Assembly (NCBI GenBank): GCA_964518955.1
Contig: CAZFHS010000010.1
Span: 62,001-126,000 of the forward strand
Direction: 5' to 3'
DNA from: JBDGYW01 sp964518955
Lineage (GTDB): Bacteria; Gemmatimonadota; Gemmatimonadetes; Gemmatimonadales; GWC2-71-9
DNA length: 64,000 nt
Part shown: one piece after another, positions 16,944 through 26,539 of the stretch
How positions within the stretch are numbered: the first letter of the stretch is position 1
Layout of the letters: the number at the start of each line of letters is the position of its first letter
Position numbers and translations under genes: made by a program
Notes under the pieces: generated by a model
Database searches by the model: none
What the model saw: only the letters and a program-made list of their open reading frames with translations
Told to the model about the DNA's origin: nothing

Positions 16944-18854
16944 CTATGCTGGCAGCTGATCTCCCACCCATTCAATGCCGAGATCGATCAATTTTTCAGG
17001 AGTTGGAACGCCGTCGGCGGTCCAGCCGTTGATGTTGTAGTACAGATCCAGAGCCGTCTCGAATTCGGCAGTGTCGATCTTAACGCCAGCTGTCGGACCG
17101 GTACCCTCGAGAGCTTCGAAGAACTTCTTGGGGAGTCGATCGTCCTTGCGGCGGAAACCCTCCCGAGCGTTGAAAATGCGCAGCAGGTTCAGTCGGCGCT
17201 CGCCGACTCTCATCAGCTCGGATAAACTTGTCTCCCAACCCGTGATCGCATTGACCATCTCCACCATCTCGGCTGGGCCATAGAGCGTCCAGGCGGGTCC
17301 CCAAACGAACTGGCACAACTCGAGCGTATCGAGAGTGCTGTAGAAGATCTGTGTGTAAGCTGCAAACCGCACCTTCTCCGGTCCGAAACTCCCTTCGGGA
17401 GGTGGATCCGTGAGGTCCAATTCAGCCAGGCGTTCGAGGTACAGAGGAGAGGTGCCCTCCTCGTACATGGGGTCGTGCTCGCTGGACTGGTGGTCTGCAC
17501 CAAAGGGGTTTACGGCGTAGATGAGCCCCAGCGACTTCTTTGCCTGCGGCATATGCGCAGGGGCTTCGGTGCCCTTGACGGTGATCAGGCACGCTTCAGC
17601 TTCTGGGCCCCATCTTTTCGCGGCACGAGCCGACCCTTGCGACAGCAGGGTCCCGAGCGGCCCGCTGTTGGTTACGGTCTGGTTCAAGACGTCCAGCATG
17701 GCCTCGGTATTGCCGAAGCGCAGTTCAAGCCCTCCGGTTTCCCCTTCCCCGATGATGCCTTTTTCGAAGCACTCCATGGCGAGTGCGATGGTGGCTCCAC
17801 AAGCGATTGTATCCACCCCATGCTTGTTGCAGATCTCGTTGGCCATGGCAATGGCAGCGAGGTCGTCGATCCCACAGTAGGAACCGAATGTAGCGAGCGT
17901 CTCGTACTCAGGGCCGCCGTAGAGGGGGTCGACTGGATAGGGGCCTTCTTCGATCTCCACCACTCGTTTGCAGCGCACTACACAGGCGTGGCAGGTGTCA
18001 CGCTCTTTGAGAACCGTGTCGAACATCGTTTCGCCACTGATGCTTTCACAATGTTCGAACCTGCCCTCGTTGAAGTTGTTGGTGGGCAGAGTTCCCATCA
18101 TGTTCTGAGGCAAGAGCACGCCGGCGGTGCCGTATTTGCCAAGACCGTCGACATCGGGGTTTTCCGCTAGGAGTTTGGCGCCGGTTTTTTGAAGAGTCGC
18201 CACAGCGCCCGGATCCGAGAGCTCGACTTTCTGCTTTCCGCGCACGACGATGGCTCTCAGGTTCTTGCTGGCCATTACCAATCCCATGCCTGTGCGACCA
18301 TTGGCGCGGTTGGCCATGCTCAGCAAGCTGGAGAAGAGGACTCCGTTTTCGGCTCCAGGCCCATGCTGCAAGACCTGAGCCTTGGAGTCACCTACCTCTT
18401 TTTTCAGAAGGGCATCCACCTCACCGGTCACCTTACCGGTCAAATGAGCGGCGTCTTCGAGTTTTGCTTCCCCATGAAGAATGGACAGGTACATCTGTTT
18501 GGGGGAACGTCCCTTGATGACGATGCCGTCGAACCCTGAAAACTTGAGCTCGGCAGGGAAGAACCCACCCGATTGCGAATCTCCTATGGCACCGCTTATC
18601 GGGGATTTTGCATTGACGTTCAAACGGCTTTGGCCGGAGATTGGTGCGCCCGTGGTCACACTCAGCATGAGGGTCAAGACGTTCTCTGGGGCGAGAGCGT
18701 CCACGCCGGCAGGCATCTCCTTGAGGATGTAGTACATCCCCATGGCACTACCACCCATGTAATCGCGGTAGAAATGCTCAGGCGGTTCTTCGATCTCCAG
18801 CGTAGCGTGTGTCAGGTCGACATGCAGGATCTTTCCGGTGTATCCGAAGGGCAT
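16944..18854 (-). CDS. aor: Tungsten-containing aldehyde:ferredoxin oxidoreductase
   Basis: This 636-residue enzyme of the AOR family oxidises aldehydes to carboxylic acids with a bis-pterin tungsten cofactor and one 4Fe-4S cluster, reducing ferredoxin. The N-terminal pterin-binding block includes GGSAMGMYYILKEM and TGAPISGQSRLNVNAKSP. NGRTGMGLVMASKNLRAI (about 185-202) is typical. The cluster ligands are Cys288, Cys291 and Cys295 in CHACVVRC plus Cys514 in LELCQF. Length matches the family (about 600-640). A strong AGGAG site precedes ATG 18854. It is convergent with mtbB and ends in TAG. The amine-oxidising neighbours release aldehydes, so this enzyme could remove them. AOR implies anaerobic or low-oxygen metabolism and a tungstopterin supply. 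Confidence 0.92.
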   Translation of the reverse strand: MPFGYTGKILHVDLTHATLEIEEPPEHFYRDYMGGSAMGMYYILKEMPAGVDALAPENVLTLMLSVTTGAPISGQSRLNVNAKSPISGAIGDSQSGGFFPAELKFSGFDGIVIKGRSPKQMYLSILHGEAKLEDAAHLTGKVTGEVDALLKKEVGDSKAQVLQHGPGAENGVLFSSLLSMANRANGRTGMGLVMASKNLRAIVVRGKQKVELSDPGAVATLQKTGAKLLAENPDVDGLGKYGTAGVLLPQNMMGTLPTNNFNEGRFEHCESISGETMFDTVLKERDTCHACVVRCKRVVEIEEGPYPVDPLYGGPEYETLATFGSYCGIDDLAAIAMANEICNKHGVDTIACGATIALAMECFEKGIIGEGETGGLELRFGNTEAMLDVLNQTVTNSGPLGTLLSQGSARAAKRWGPEAEACLITVKGTEAPAHMPQAKKSLGLIYAVNPFGADHQSSEHDPMYEEGTSPLYLERLAELDLTDPPPEGSFGPEKVRFAAYTQIFYSTLDTLELCQFVWGPAWTLYGPAEMVEMVNAITGWETSLSELMRVGERRLNLLRIFNAREGFRRKDDRLPKKFFEALEGTGPTAGVKIDTAEFETALDLYYNINGWTADGVPTPEKLIDLGIEWVGDQLPA

Positions 18855-18945
18855 GGGGATCTCCTTGGCTGCTGGAGATTTTACATACTAAACGTCTTGC
18901 TTCAAGAGCTAACGAAACACCGAGCCCTTCCACGGGTCGAGGCCC

Positions 18946-21345
18946 CTAGTTGGGTCCTTCCGAGGTCGAGTCCGAAGCACTCTTCAAGTGTCTGTCCAGG
19001 AATTCGACCATTCGTCGGGCGGCGTCAATCGCACTGGGGCGATACCATTGGTGAACGACGTGGTCCTGGCCGCCGTAGCTTGCGAACTCCGCCGGCCGAT
19101 CGAGCCTGTTGAGGGCGCTGAACAGCTTTTCGGCGTCGTGGTAAGCCATGTCATCCGTACCATGAACGATCAATAGAGGTGTGAAAATCCGGTCGGCCCG
19201 GTAATACGGAGAATTCTCCAGGTATCGTCTCATGTTCGCCCAAGGATGATCTCCCATGCGACCCCGTCCCCCCTCCATCCAACCGAAATAGACGGGAGTC
19301 CCATTAGGGGCCAAGTGGCCGTAGGTGCCTGGCAAGTCGAAGATGCCGGATACAGCAATCGCAGCTCGGAAGATGTTGGTGCCGCTAACCACCGCAGCGG
19401 TGCCGAAACCGCCAGCAGATTGGCCACCGAGGGCGAGGCGATTTACATCCACGTAACCGAGTTCTGCCGCTCTGTAGATTTGGGGCAGGATGCCATCCAC
19501 CATCTCCTGCATAGGGTTGCCCGGTTCTCCGCTCGGCCCCATAGGGACGTTCAACAGCAACATGGCATAGCCCCGGCTCGTGAAAAGGAGATTCGGAACG
19601 GTGAGGACCATCCCTCCGCCGAATTCTTCTGCGAGGGTCGACCGGTTCGACCCCGGGTAGAACCCGACTAGTGCCGGGAGTCGATCTCCGCGCTTTGCGC
19701 CAGGCGGCAAGAGTACGGCGGAGCGCACGTTTGAAAGGGTTCCATCGTATAAAGGCACCGTGGTCTCAAAGATCTCCACCGCGCCCATTCTCAGGCCTTC
19801 CAGGCGGGGCTCGATGTGGGAGATCCTCTCCATTTGCGAAAAGTCACTGGAGAACCGATAGACATTGGGCGGTGTCGCATAGTCCTGGAGAATGCCCATG
19901 ATCGGACCGTGCCTGCCGGCCGCCGAGAGATGTTGAAGTTTTGCCAAACCCTGCCAGAGAACACGGTGGTCTCCGGTTAGGTAGTTGTAGCGGACCACGA
20001 GCTTCTGGCCTGTGGCCCGTTCGGTCACGATCACCGTGATCGATTGCCGATCCGATTGCCAAGCGGTTCTCCCGTCGGATTTAATCACGTCCTGGAAGAC
20101 CCACCCATCCTCGAGAGTCATTTGCAGGGGTGGTCCGCCGTCAATGGGAAGGACGGCGAGTCCGGTTGGATCTGTGCCACCGGCATTGGTGGGGCCCGTT
20201 CCCACCACAAGGCCGGTCCCGTCCCTGGTGAACAAGTAGACATTGCTCGCCAGCTCACCAAGTTCGGCGCCCAGGCGGCGCGATGGCTCCGGCGGTACTT
20301 CCCCCTCCAGGTCCGCAAGCCAAATATCCCCGTCTTTGAAAAAGGCCAGAAGATCCCGTTCCGGATGCCATCTGTAGTTCAGTCGATGATAGTCTCTCAG
20401 CTGCGGTAGGTCTTCCGCGATGACAGTGACTCCACCCCCGGACGCTGAGACCAGCGCCAGGTCGATGGTGGTGATTTGGTTCGTGGTTCCGTGTCCCTTG
20501 AAGACTGAGAGGTAGCTGACCCAACGCCCCGTCGGGGACAAACGCAACACTGAGGGTCTAGGGACAGTTGCCGCGTTGACAAGTACCCTGGTCTCCCCTG
20601 ATTCCGCGTCGACCGCCGCCAAGTTTGCGTTGTTCTCCCGAAGGTAGTGGTTCTGTAACGGTGTTGTGGCTTCCGCCTCCGCTGCAGTCTTTTCGCTCCC
20701 GCTCCGGAGAACCCGGACCTCGGCCAGGGTGTCGGTGCCGGGCGGTTCGCTCCTAGGCTCCGGTGCGGTCTCCGAGAGCCACGCTCCCGGCCCAGATTCT
20801 GGGGCGAGGGGAACGTATAGAGTCTGCCCATCTGGAGACCAAATTGCATGGTCGCCAGCCCAGAGTTTTGCCTTCACTCGGTGCTCGGTCACTTTGGTCG
20901 ACTGACCGGTAGCTGAGGAGTAGAGCCAAAGCTGGGGAGGGCCATGGAAGTCGGAGTAGAATGCCAGGAGGTTGCCATCCGGGGACCATGACGGTCTCCA
21001 ACAACTACCGCCGGGACAGACATTCTCCGTGTGAGCCTGGGAAGCGTCCGTGACGTACAGCTGACTCCCCACGTTCAGGGCGGGGGTTCCATTGGGCCAG
21101 AACCGTACATCGAGGTTCGAGTCTTCTGGCGGGCGTCTGGTTGAGTAGGCGACGCGGTTCCCATCGGGCGCAACAGCCAGCGTTGTGCTCCAGAGGAAGG
21201 ACCGCATGTCGAAAGCGAGCTCAAAAGAAAGAGAGGAGCTGTGATTCTCAGGAGAACTTTGAGCAAACGCTGCCGAGGCGTTCGTGAGCATCCCACCTAT
21301 AGCCAGAAGAACAGCTCCCAGGGTTGTTACAGTTCGGGATAGCAT
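18946..21345 (-). CDS. Secreted S9 prolyl-oligopeptidase-family peptidase
   Basis: This 799-residue serine peptidase or acyl-aminoacyl-peptidase-like enzyme has a signal peptide ending near residue 29 (ASAAFAQ). Residues about 45-500 form a beta-propeller with repeated SPDGNLLAF / SPDGQTLYV blades, which limits access to peptides. The C-terminal alpha/beta hydrolase domain (about 545-790) carries the triad Ser643 in GGQSAGG, Asp731 or 732 in HGTDD, and His762 in GGQDHVVHQW. The start at 21345 has GGAGAAGAG upstream. It lies 26 bases downstream of the GH78 gene on the same strand, so it is probably cotranscribed with it. Exported peptidases of this kind digest peptides outside the cytoplasm. 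Confidence 0.9.
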   Translation of the reverse strand: MLSRTVTTLGAVLLAIGGMLTNASAAFAQSSPENHSSSLSFELAFDMRSFLWSTTLAVAPDGNRVAYSTRRPPEDSNLDVRFWPNGTPALNVGSQLYVTDASQAHTENVCPGGSCWRPSWSPDGNLLAFYSDFHGPPQLWLYSSATGQSTKVTEHRVKAKLWAGDHAIWSPDGQTLYVPLAPESGPGAWLSETAPEPRSEPPGTDTLAEVRVLRSGSEKTAAEAEATTPLQNHYLRENNANLAAVDAESGETRVLVNAATVPRPSVLRLSPTGRWVSYLSVFKGHGTTNQITTIDLALVSASGGGVTVIAEDLPQLRDYHRLNYRWHPERDLLAFFKDGDIWLADLEGEVPPEPSRRLGAELGELASNVYLFTRDGTGLVVGTGPTNAGGTDPTGLAVLPIDGGPPLQMTLEDGWVFQDVIKSDGRTAWQSDRQSITVIVTERATGQKLVVRYNYLTGDHRVLWQGLAKLQHLSAAGRHGPIMGILQDYATPPNVYRFSSDFSQMERISHIEPRLEGLRMGAVEIFETTVPLYDGTLSNVRSAVLLPPGAKRGDRLPALVGFYPGSNRSTLAEEFGGGMVLTVPNLLFTSRGYAMLLLNVPMGPSGEPGNPMQEMVDGILPQIYRAAELGYVDVNRLALGGQSAGGFGTAAVVSGTNIFRAAIAVSGIFDLPGTYGHLAPNGTPVYFGWMEGGRGRMGDHPWANMRRYLENSPYYRADRIFTPLLIVHGTDDMAYHDAEKLFSALNRLDRPAEFASYGGQDHVVHQWYRPSAIDAARRMVEFLDRHLKSASDSTSEGPN

Positions 21346-21371
21346 TTCTCTTCTCCGCTCGAAGGCGCCGC

Positions 21372-24230
21372 TCAGGGAGCGACCGCCGTAAACGAATACC
21401 GCCCGGATCCTAGCTCCAAACGCACAGTGCCAGGAGTGGAGGCTGGCAACTCCCGTATTGCAGGAACTTCTCCGAGGCTTCGCCCACCCTCCCGTATCGA
21501 TGCTGAGTCACTCGTTGGAACCGAAACCGTCGCAGTCGTGTTCACAGGAATCTCAACGTCGAAATAGAGCAAACCGTCCTCGAGTCTCCAGCTACTCCCG
21601 ACGGTTCCTCGCACCGACTCGTAACTTGCATCGACCCACTCCAGGCCCGCAGGCATGTTTGGCTCGATGCGGAAGCGATCAAAACCAACCGCGTTCTCCT
21701 CAGCCCTGATTCCGGCCAGCGATTTGTAGAACCACTCGCTCACCGATCCGAACATGGGATGGTTTTGGGAGTAGGTGTTGTCGCTCTCGGCCCACGTCTC
21801 CCAGATGGTGGTTGCACCCCGCTCCAGCATGTGGCCCCACCCGGGGTACGAGGTCTCATTGACCAAAGCATAGGCCACGTCGGCATGACCGCTTCGCGAA
21901 AGTGAATCCAATAAATACTTCGTGCCGAATATGCCGGTGGCGATGTGGCCGTTGTGTGTGACGAGCACTTCATCCACCATACGCTGGATAGCCCGCTCGA
22001 CTTCCTCCTCAGGTGCTAATCCCACATAGAGAGCCGTAGCCTGTGCGGCTTGCGTTGCGGTTCCGAATCGGCCGGTTCCCGGCTTGAGGAAACGTTCGAC
22101 GAATGCGTTCTTGATGTTCGAAGCAAGCAGCCGGTACCGAGTTTCATCCTGGGATCGCCCGAGGATGTTCGCAAACTCGGCAACCAGTGACGCCGCTTGG
22201 AAGAAGTGTGCTGTGGCGATCAGTTCGATGGGCTTCGGATCGAGACTCTCGTGATCGCCGATGCAGCGATCGATGACGTTGCCGTCCGAGTGCTCTTCCA
22301 GCAGGTCCACCCAGGTGCGCGCAGCTTCGAAGTGCTCCTCTACGATTTGCCGGTCGCCGTAGTACTGGTACAACTGCGCCACTAGCAGAGGATGAGCCAA
22401 TCCCCACCCGATCGGGCCAGCCTCCTCCACGTAGTTCTCCGCCGCAATACCGACGTACGGCGCCGTCTCCGGAAACCAGCCTTCGCCGCGTGCGGCGTCG
22501 CGAAAGTCTGAGACCGTCTTGGCGTAGAACGAGGCCATGTCGAAGCCAAAAATTGCCATTTCACTTGTGGCTACAATATCTCCACCGTATTGGAACTTCT
22601 CGCGTGCCGGACAGTCGGACTGCACGCTGAACAGGTTGCTCAGTAGGGTCCATTGCACCATTTCGTTCAAGCGATTGAACCGCTCGTTGGAACAGGAAAA
22701 CGATCCCGCGGCTTCTACATCCGTGTTGAGCCGGAGACCTTCTATCGACTCGAGCGTCGGTGTGCCGGGAAATCCGGTAACCTCGACATAACGGAAGCCA
22801 TGAAAGGTGAATCGCGGTGTGTATTCCTCCGGGCCCCCGCCGCGCAGCGTGTAGGAATTCGACTGCCAGGCGATTTCAGGGGCTCCAGGTCCTCCACGAG
22901 ATATCCTGTCGTCGTTCAGCCCTTTGATCTGCCCGGCGACCGCAGTCATTGGATTCAGTGTGCCGTCGGGATAGAGACATTCGCCCATGCGCATTCGTAC
23001 GGTCGTACCGCGCTGTCCTTGAATGCGAAGCCTGACCCAACCCGCGAAGTTCTGACCCAGGTCGAAGATGTGGACTCCGGGCGAGACTTCGGTCATGCTG
23101 ACCGGGGTGAGGGTGGCTGTCACCCGAATTGGAGGAAGCGGCAGGGCGCGGAGTTCGCCCAGGCTCGAGCCAGCCGCTGATGCGGAGCTCCATTCGGAGT
23201 CGTCGAAACCAGGTCGATCCCAGCCGGGTAACTCCCGCCGAGCATCGTATTCTTCGCCGAGGTAGACACTGTTTCGAACGATCGGGCCGGGCGTGACTTT
23301 CCAATCGCCGTCGCTCGCCACTGTCTGAGTCGTCCCATCCTCGTATTCGATTGCCAGCTGCGCCAGGAGTCTAGGACGCCCAACCGCGAGAGACTCTCTG
23401 ATATTGATTCGGCCCCACATGCGCATCGGAAGGGGATTGTACCAACCGTTACCGAGCATGGCTCCGAGGACATTCTCGCCCGTCTGCAGCTGCTCCGTAA
23501 CATCGTCGCATGTGTAGAGAACTCGATTTTCGACACTGGTCCACGCTGGATCGAGAACGCGATCCGAAACGGCTTGGCCGTTTAACCGCAGCTCGCAGTA
23601 GCCCAGCCCCACCGCGTACAGCCTCGCACGTTTGACTGACTTGTCTACGCGGAAACTCTTGCGAAAAAGCGGAGCCGGATCTTCATCGTAGAAGGCCTCG
23701 TCGGTAGCGGGGTTTTCGCTCCCATCCGAGATCCAGAATCCTGTCCAGTCTTCTGGAGAAAGCAGCGCCATTTCCCACCAGGAAATCTCGCTCGGCTCTG
23801 AAACTCGGTCTTCTTGATCCCACACAAAAACCCGCCAGTAACAGCGCTTACCGCTTGTGAGAGGAGGTCCGTCATACTCGTTGAAGAGTTGCTGAGTGGA
23901 GAGAACCTTGCCGCTGTCCCACACGTCTGCCTCTCCCGCCGTCAGCAGATCCTCTCTGCTTGCCGCCGTAATTCTATAGGCTGATTGGCTCTGATTGCGC
24001 GATCCGGGCGCGGCCTCGAGCTTCCAACTGAGACGTGGGCGATCTGTATCGATCCCGAGCGGGTTGAGCGAAGATTCGCATCGAAGTTCAAATGGCGCGA
24101 TGAGTGCTTCAGCGAATCCATGTGTAGGTGTGGTGTCTGGATTTGGAAAGGCCGACGCGGCCGCGTGAGTGGTTCCGGCGGCGCTTGCTCCGGCGACAAA
24201 TGAGCCCTTCAGGAAATCGCGTCTTTTCAT
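21372..24230 (-). CDS. GH78 alpha-L-rhamnosidase with Tat signal
   Basis: This 952-residue glycoside hydrolase family 78 enzyme releases terminal alpha-L-rhamnose. I start at ATG 24230 because the protein then opens with the Tat signal MKRRDFLKGSFVAGASAAG; the frame is open further upstream, but that adds an implausible leader. The order is an N-terminal beta-sandwich (RPRLSWKLE, rhamnosidase N domain), a second lectin-like domain (GYCELRLNGQAVSDRVLDPAWT), then the (alpha/alpha)6 catalytic barrel beginning near SVQSDCPAREKFQYGGD, the family's signature region. A C-terminal beta-sandwich ends the protein. It is divergent from the Gfo/Idh gene (165-base gap). Its likely substrates are rhamnose-containing glycans such as ulvan-type or plant polysaccharides. 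Confidence 0.92.
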   Translation of the reverse strand: MKRRDFLKGSFVAGASAAGTTHAAASAFPNPDTTPTHGFAEALIAPFELRCESSLNPLGIDTDRPRLSWKLEAAPGSRNQSQSAYRITAASREDLLTAGEADVWDSGKVLSTQQLFNEYDGPPLTSGKRCYWRVFVWDQEDRVSEPSEISWWEMALLSPEDWTGFWISDGSENPATDEAFYDEDPAPLFRKSFRVDKSVKRARLYAVGLGYCELRLNGQAVSDRVLDPAWTSVENRVLYTCDDVTEQLQTGENVLGAMLGNGWYNPLPMRMWGRINIRESLAVGRPRLLAQLAIEYEDGTTQTVASDGDWKVTPGPIVRNSVYLGEEYDARRELPGWDRPGFDDSEWSSASAAGSSLGELRALPLPPIRVTATLTPVSMTEVSPGVHIFDLGQNFAGWVRLRIQGQRGTTVRMRMGECLYPDGTLNPMTAVAGQIKGLNDDRISRGGPGAPEIAWQSNSYTLRGGGPEEYTPRFTFHGFRYVEVTGFPGTPTLESIEGLRLNTDVEAAGSFSCSNERFNRLNEMVQWTLLSNLFSVQSDCPAREKFQYGGDIVATSEMAIFGFDMASFYAKTVSDFRDAARGEGWFPETAPYVGIAAENYVEEAGPIGWGLAHPLLVAQLYQYYGDRQIVEEHFEAARTWVDLLEEHSDGNVIDRCIGDHESLDPKPIELIATAHFFQAASLVAEFANILGRSQDETRYRLLASNIKNAFVERFLKPGTGRFGTATQAAQATALYVGLAPEEEVERAIQRMVDEVLVTHNGHIATGIFGTKYLLDSLSRSGHADVAYALVNETSYPGWGHMLERGATTIWETWAESDNTYSQNHPMFGSVSEWFYKSLAGIRAEENAVGFDRFRIEPNMPAGLEWVDASYESVRGTVGSSWRLEDGLLYFDVEIPVNTTATVSVPTSDSASIREGGRSLGEVPAIRELPASTPGTVRLELGSGRYSFTAVAP

Positions 24231-24395
24231 GCCTGGAAACCGGTTACGGCTGCTGAAGCGAAACCGAGCGCACGCAGGCCCCAGCGGTGTTCGAAGGTAC
24301 GCGGACCGACGCACCGGGCACAAGTGAATCACGGTTCTTGCCGTTCGCTTGCCTGCGGTCTATCCTTTGGCGGTCCCCGCCGAATAGGAGCAGGT

Positions 24396-25721
24396 ATGTT
24401 TTCGAGACGACGTTTCGTGCGAAACTCCAGCATCGTTGCAGGCGCAACGATGTTTCCAGGAATCCTGCAAGCCCGGGTCGGGAGGGTTGCTCCAAGCGAT
24501 CAGGTTCGCGTTGGAGTGATCGGCTGCAACGGGATGGGTTTCTCAGATCTACGCTCAATTTTGAAGGTCCCGGAGGTCGAGTGCGGAGCGCTCTGCGATG
24601 TCGATGCTTCGGTGCTCAACCGCCGCGCCGATGATGTAGAGGAAGCAACTGGGGGCAGACCTGCCCTCTACTCCGACTTCCGCCGTCTACTCGAGGATTC
24701 GAGTATCGACGCGGTCATCATTGGAACTCCGGATCACTGGCATTGCCTCATGATGGTAATGGCGTGCGAGGCTGGAAAAGACGTGTATGTGGAGAAACCG
24801 CTGGCCAACTCGATTGGCGAATGCAGTCTGATGGTCGCAGCCGCGCAGCGGTATGGCACTGCAGTCCAGGTCGGTCAATGGCAACGGAGTGGATCGCACT
24901 GGAGCGACGCGGCCGCATATGCTCAGTCAGGTGAGATTGGGCGAATCCGCCTGGTGAAAGCATGGGCCTATCAGGGATGGATGGGCGCGATACCGGTCAA
25001 ACCGGATGAGCCTGTTCCGGAAGGGGTCGACTACGACATGTGGCTCGGTCCGGCTCCCGACCGGCCGTTCAACCCGAACCGCTTTCATTTCAATTTTCGG
25101 TGGTACTGGGATTATGCCGGTGGTCTCATGACCGACTGGGGCGTGCACATGGTCGACATGGTGCACTACGCCATGGGCGATGCGGGGCCGACACGGGTAA
25201 TGGCGAACGGTGGGAAATTCGCATACCCCGACGATGCGTCCGAGACACCCGACACCCTGCAGGCATCCTATGAGTTCGACGAGTACTCGATGCTCTGGGA
25301 GCACGCAACTGGGATCGACCTCGGACCTTACCAGCGCGATCACGGTGTAGCATTCATAGGCAACAGGGGGACGGTGGTAGTGGACCGAGAGAAGTGGGAG
25401 GTCCTCCCCGAGTCGGAAGACGTCGAAGGCAAACTCACATATATGACAACGCCAATTCCCGTCCAACGACGACGTGACGACGGTGGGCTCGACGCCCATA
25501 TGGAGAACTTTGTAGAGTGCATCAAGACACGAGAACAACCGAAATGCAACGCGGCGGTCGCTGCGAGAGCAGCGATTACTGCCCACATCGGCAACATCGC
25601 GTTCAAGTCGGGACGTCGGCTGACCTGGGACGACGCGACGCAAACTTTCCCGGGCGACGAGGAGGCGAATTCTATGCTTTGGCCCGAGTATCGTTCACCT
25701 TGGACGCTCCCGTCACTATGA
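24396..25721 (+). CDS. Gfo/Idh/MocA-family oxidoreductase with Tat signal
   Basis: This 441-residue NAD(P)-dependent oxidoreductase family member is exported in folded form. ATG 24396 has AGGAG 5 bases upstream and starts MFSRRRFVRNSS, a Tat-type signal; the longer reading from 24324 is rejected. The dinucleotide-binding motif is VIGCNGMG (41-48), and EKP at 133-135 is the conserved catalytic-region lysine motif. The C-terminal half has the usual sheet with DWGVHMVDMVHY. Tat-exported members of this family often act on sugars or as glycosidase-like NAD-dependent enzymes. The stop overlaps the start of the next lipoprotein gene (ATGA), so the two are coupled. Confidence 0.88.
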   Translation: MFSRRRFVRNSSIVAGATMFPGILQARVGRVAPSDQVRVGVIGCNGMGFSDLRSILKVPEVECGALCDVDASVLNRRADDVEEATGGRPALYSDFRRLLEDSSIDAVIIGTPDHWHCLMMVMACEAGKDVYVEKPLANSIGECSLMVAAAQRYGTAVQVGQWQRSGSHWSDAAAYAQSGEIGRIRLVKAWAYQGWMGAIPVKPDEPVPEGVDYDMWLGPAPDRPFNPNRFHFNFRWYWDYAGGLMTDWGVHMVDMVHYAMGDAGPTRVMANGGKFAYPDDASETPDTLQASYEFDEYSMLWEHATGIDLGPYQRDHGVAFIGNRGTVVVDREKWEVLPESEDVEGKLTYMTTPIPVQRRRDDGGLDAHMENFVECIKTREQPKCNAAVAARAAITAHIGNIAFKSGRRLTWDDATQTFPGDEEANSMLWPEYRSPWTLPSL

Positions 25722-26539
25722 GTGCCAGGAGAGCAGTATTCACATTACTCCTCGCCGCCCTCGGTGTATTCAGCGTGAGCTGTGGGGGGGCGGAGGAGGC
25801 GGCAGACGCCGAGCTAGTACTCCTCACGCAGGAAGACAGCGTGCAGGCTTCCAGGCTGACCGAGGTCTGGGAGCCGATACCGGCGGTGGTTTCATCTGGA
25901 CAGGTCGGCGCGCCACCATCGGACGCAATTGTCCTCTTTGACGGTAGCGATCTGTCGGAGTGGGCGGCGGAGGAGGGCGGCGACGCCGGATGGAGTGTAG
26001 GAGATGGTGCAATGACGGTCGCACGCGGTTCGGGCGACATCGTCACGCGGAGGAGCTTCGGCGATGTCCAGCTTCACATCGAGTGGCGCGCACCTGCTGA
26101 GGTCCGGGGCGATGGCCAGGGCCGCGGCAACAGCGGCGTCTACTTCATGGAACTGTATGAAATCCAGGTACTCGATTCGTACGAGAACAACACGTACGCG
26201 AACGGGCAGGCAGGTGCCATCTACAAACAACACATACCGCTGGTGAACGCGAGCAGAGGTCCCGGCGAGTGGCAGACCTACGACGCGATCTTCACGGCGC
26301 CGCGATTCGGCGCAGATGGAGCACTCCTGAGCCCCGCATACCTGACCGTACTCCACAACGGCGTGTTGATCCAGAACCACGCCGAGCTCGGGGGACCCAC
26401 GGTGTGGATAGGCGAGCCGGAGTACGAGCCGCACGCTGAGCGGCTACCGATCTTACTTCAAAACCACGGCAACCCGGTCAGCTTTAGAAACATCTGGGTG
26501 AGGGAGATCGCGGCAACACCGTCACTGTCGGACCGCTGA
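25718..26539 (+). CDS. DUF1080 (3-keto-disaccharide hydrolase-like) lipoprotein
   Basis: This 273-residue lipoprotein has a signal ending FSVSCGG. The start is ATG 25718, overlapping the stop of the Gfo/Idh gene by ATGA; the longer frame is antisense-like noise. Residues about 70-270 form a DUF1080 beta-sandwich, with LFDGSDLSEW, GNSGVYFMELYEIQVLDS and the QAGAIYKQ segment typical of the family. DUF1080 proteins include 3-keto-glucoside hydrolases and concanavalin-like glycan-binding proteins. Coupling to a Gfo/Idh oxidoreductase fits a scheme where a sugar is oxidised at C3 and the keto-glycoside is then cleaved. That pairing is inference. The 3' end overlaps the convergent sulfatase gene by 18 bases. 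Confidence 0.85.
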   Translation: MSARRAVFTLLLAALGVFSVSCGGAEEAADAELVLLTQEDSVQASRLTEVWEPIPAVVSSGQVGAPPSDAIVLFDGSDLSEWAAEEGGDAGWSVGDGAMTVARGSGDIVTRRSFGDVQLHIEWRAPAEVRGDGQGRGNSGVYFMELYEIQVLDSYENNTYANGQAGAIYKQHIPLVNASRGPGEWQTYDAIFTAPRFGADGALLSPAYLTVLHNGVLIQNHAELGGPTVWIGEPEYEPHAERLPILLQNHGNPVSFRNIWVREIAATPSLSDR

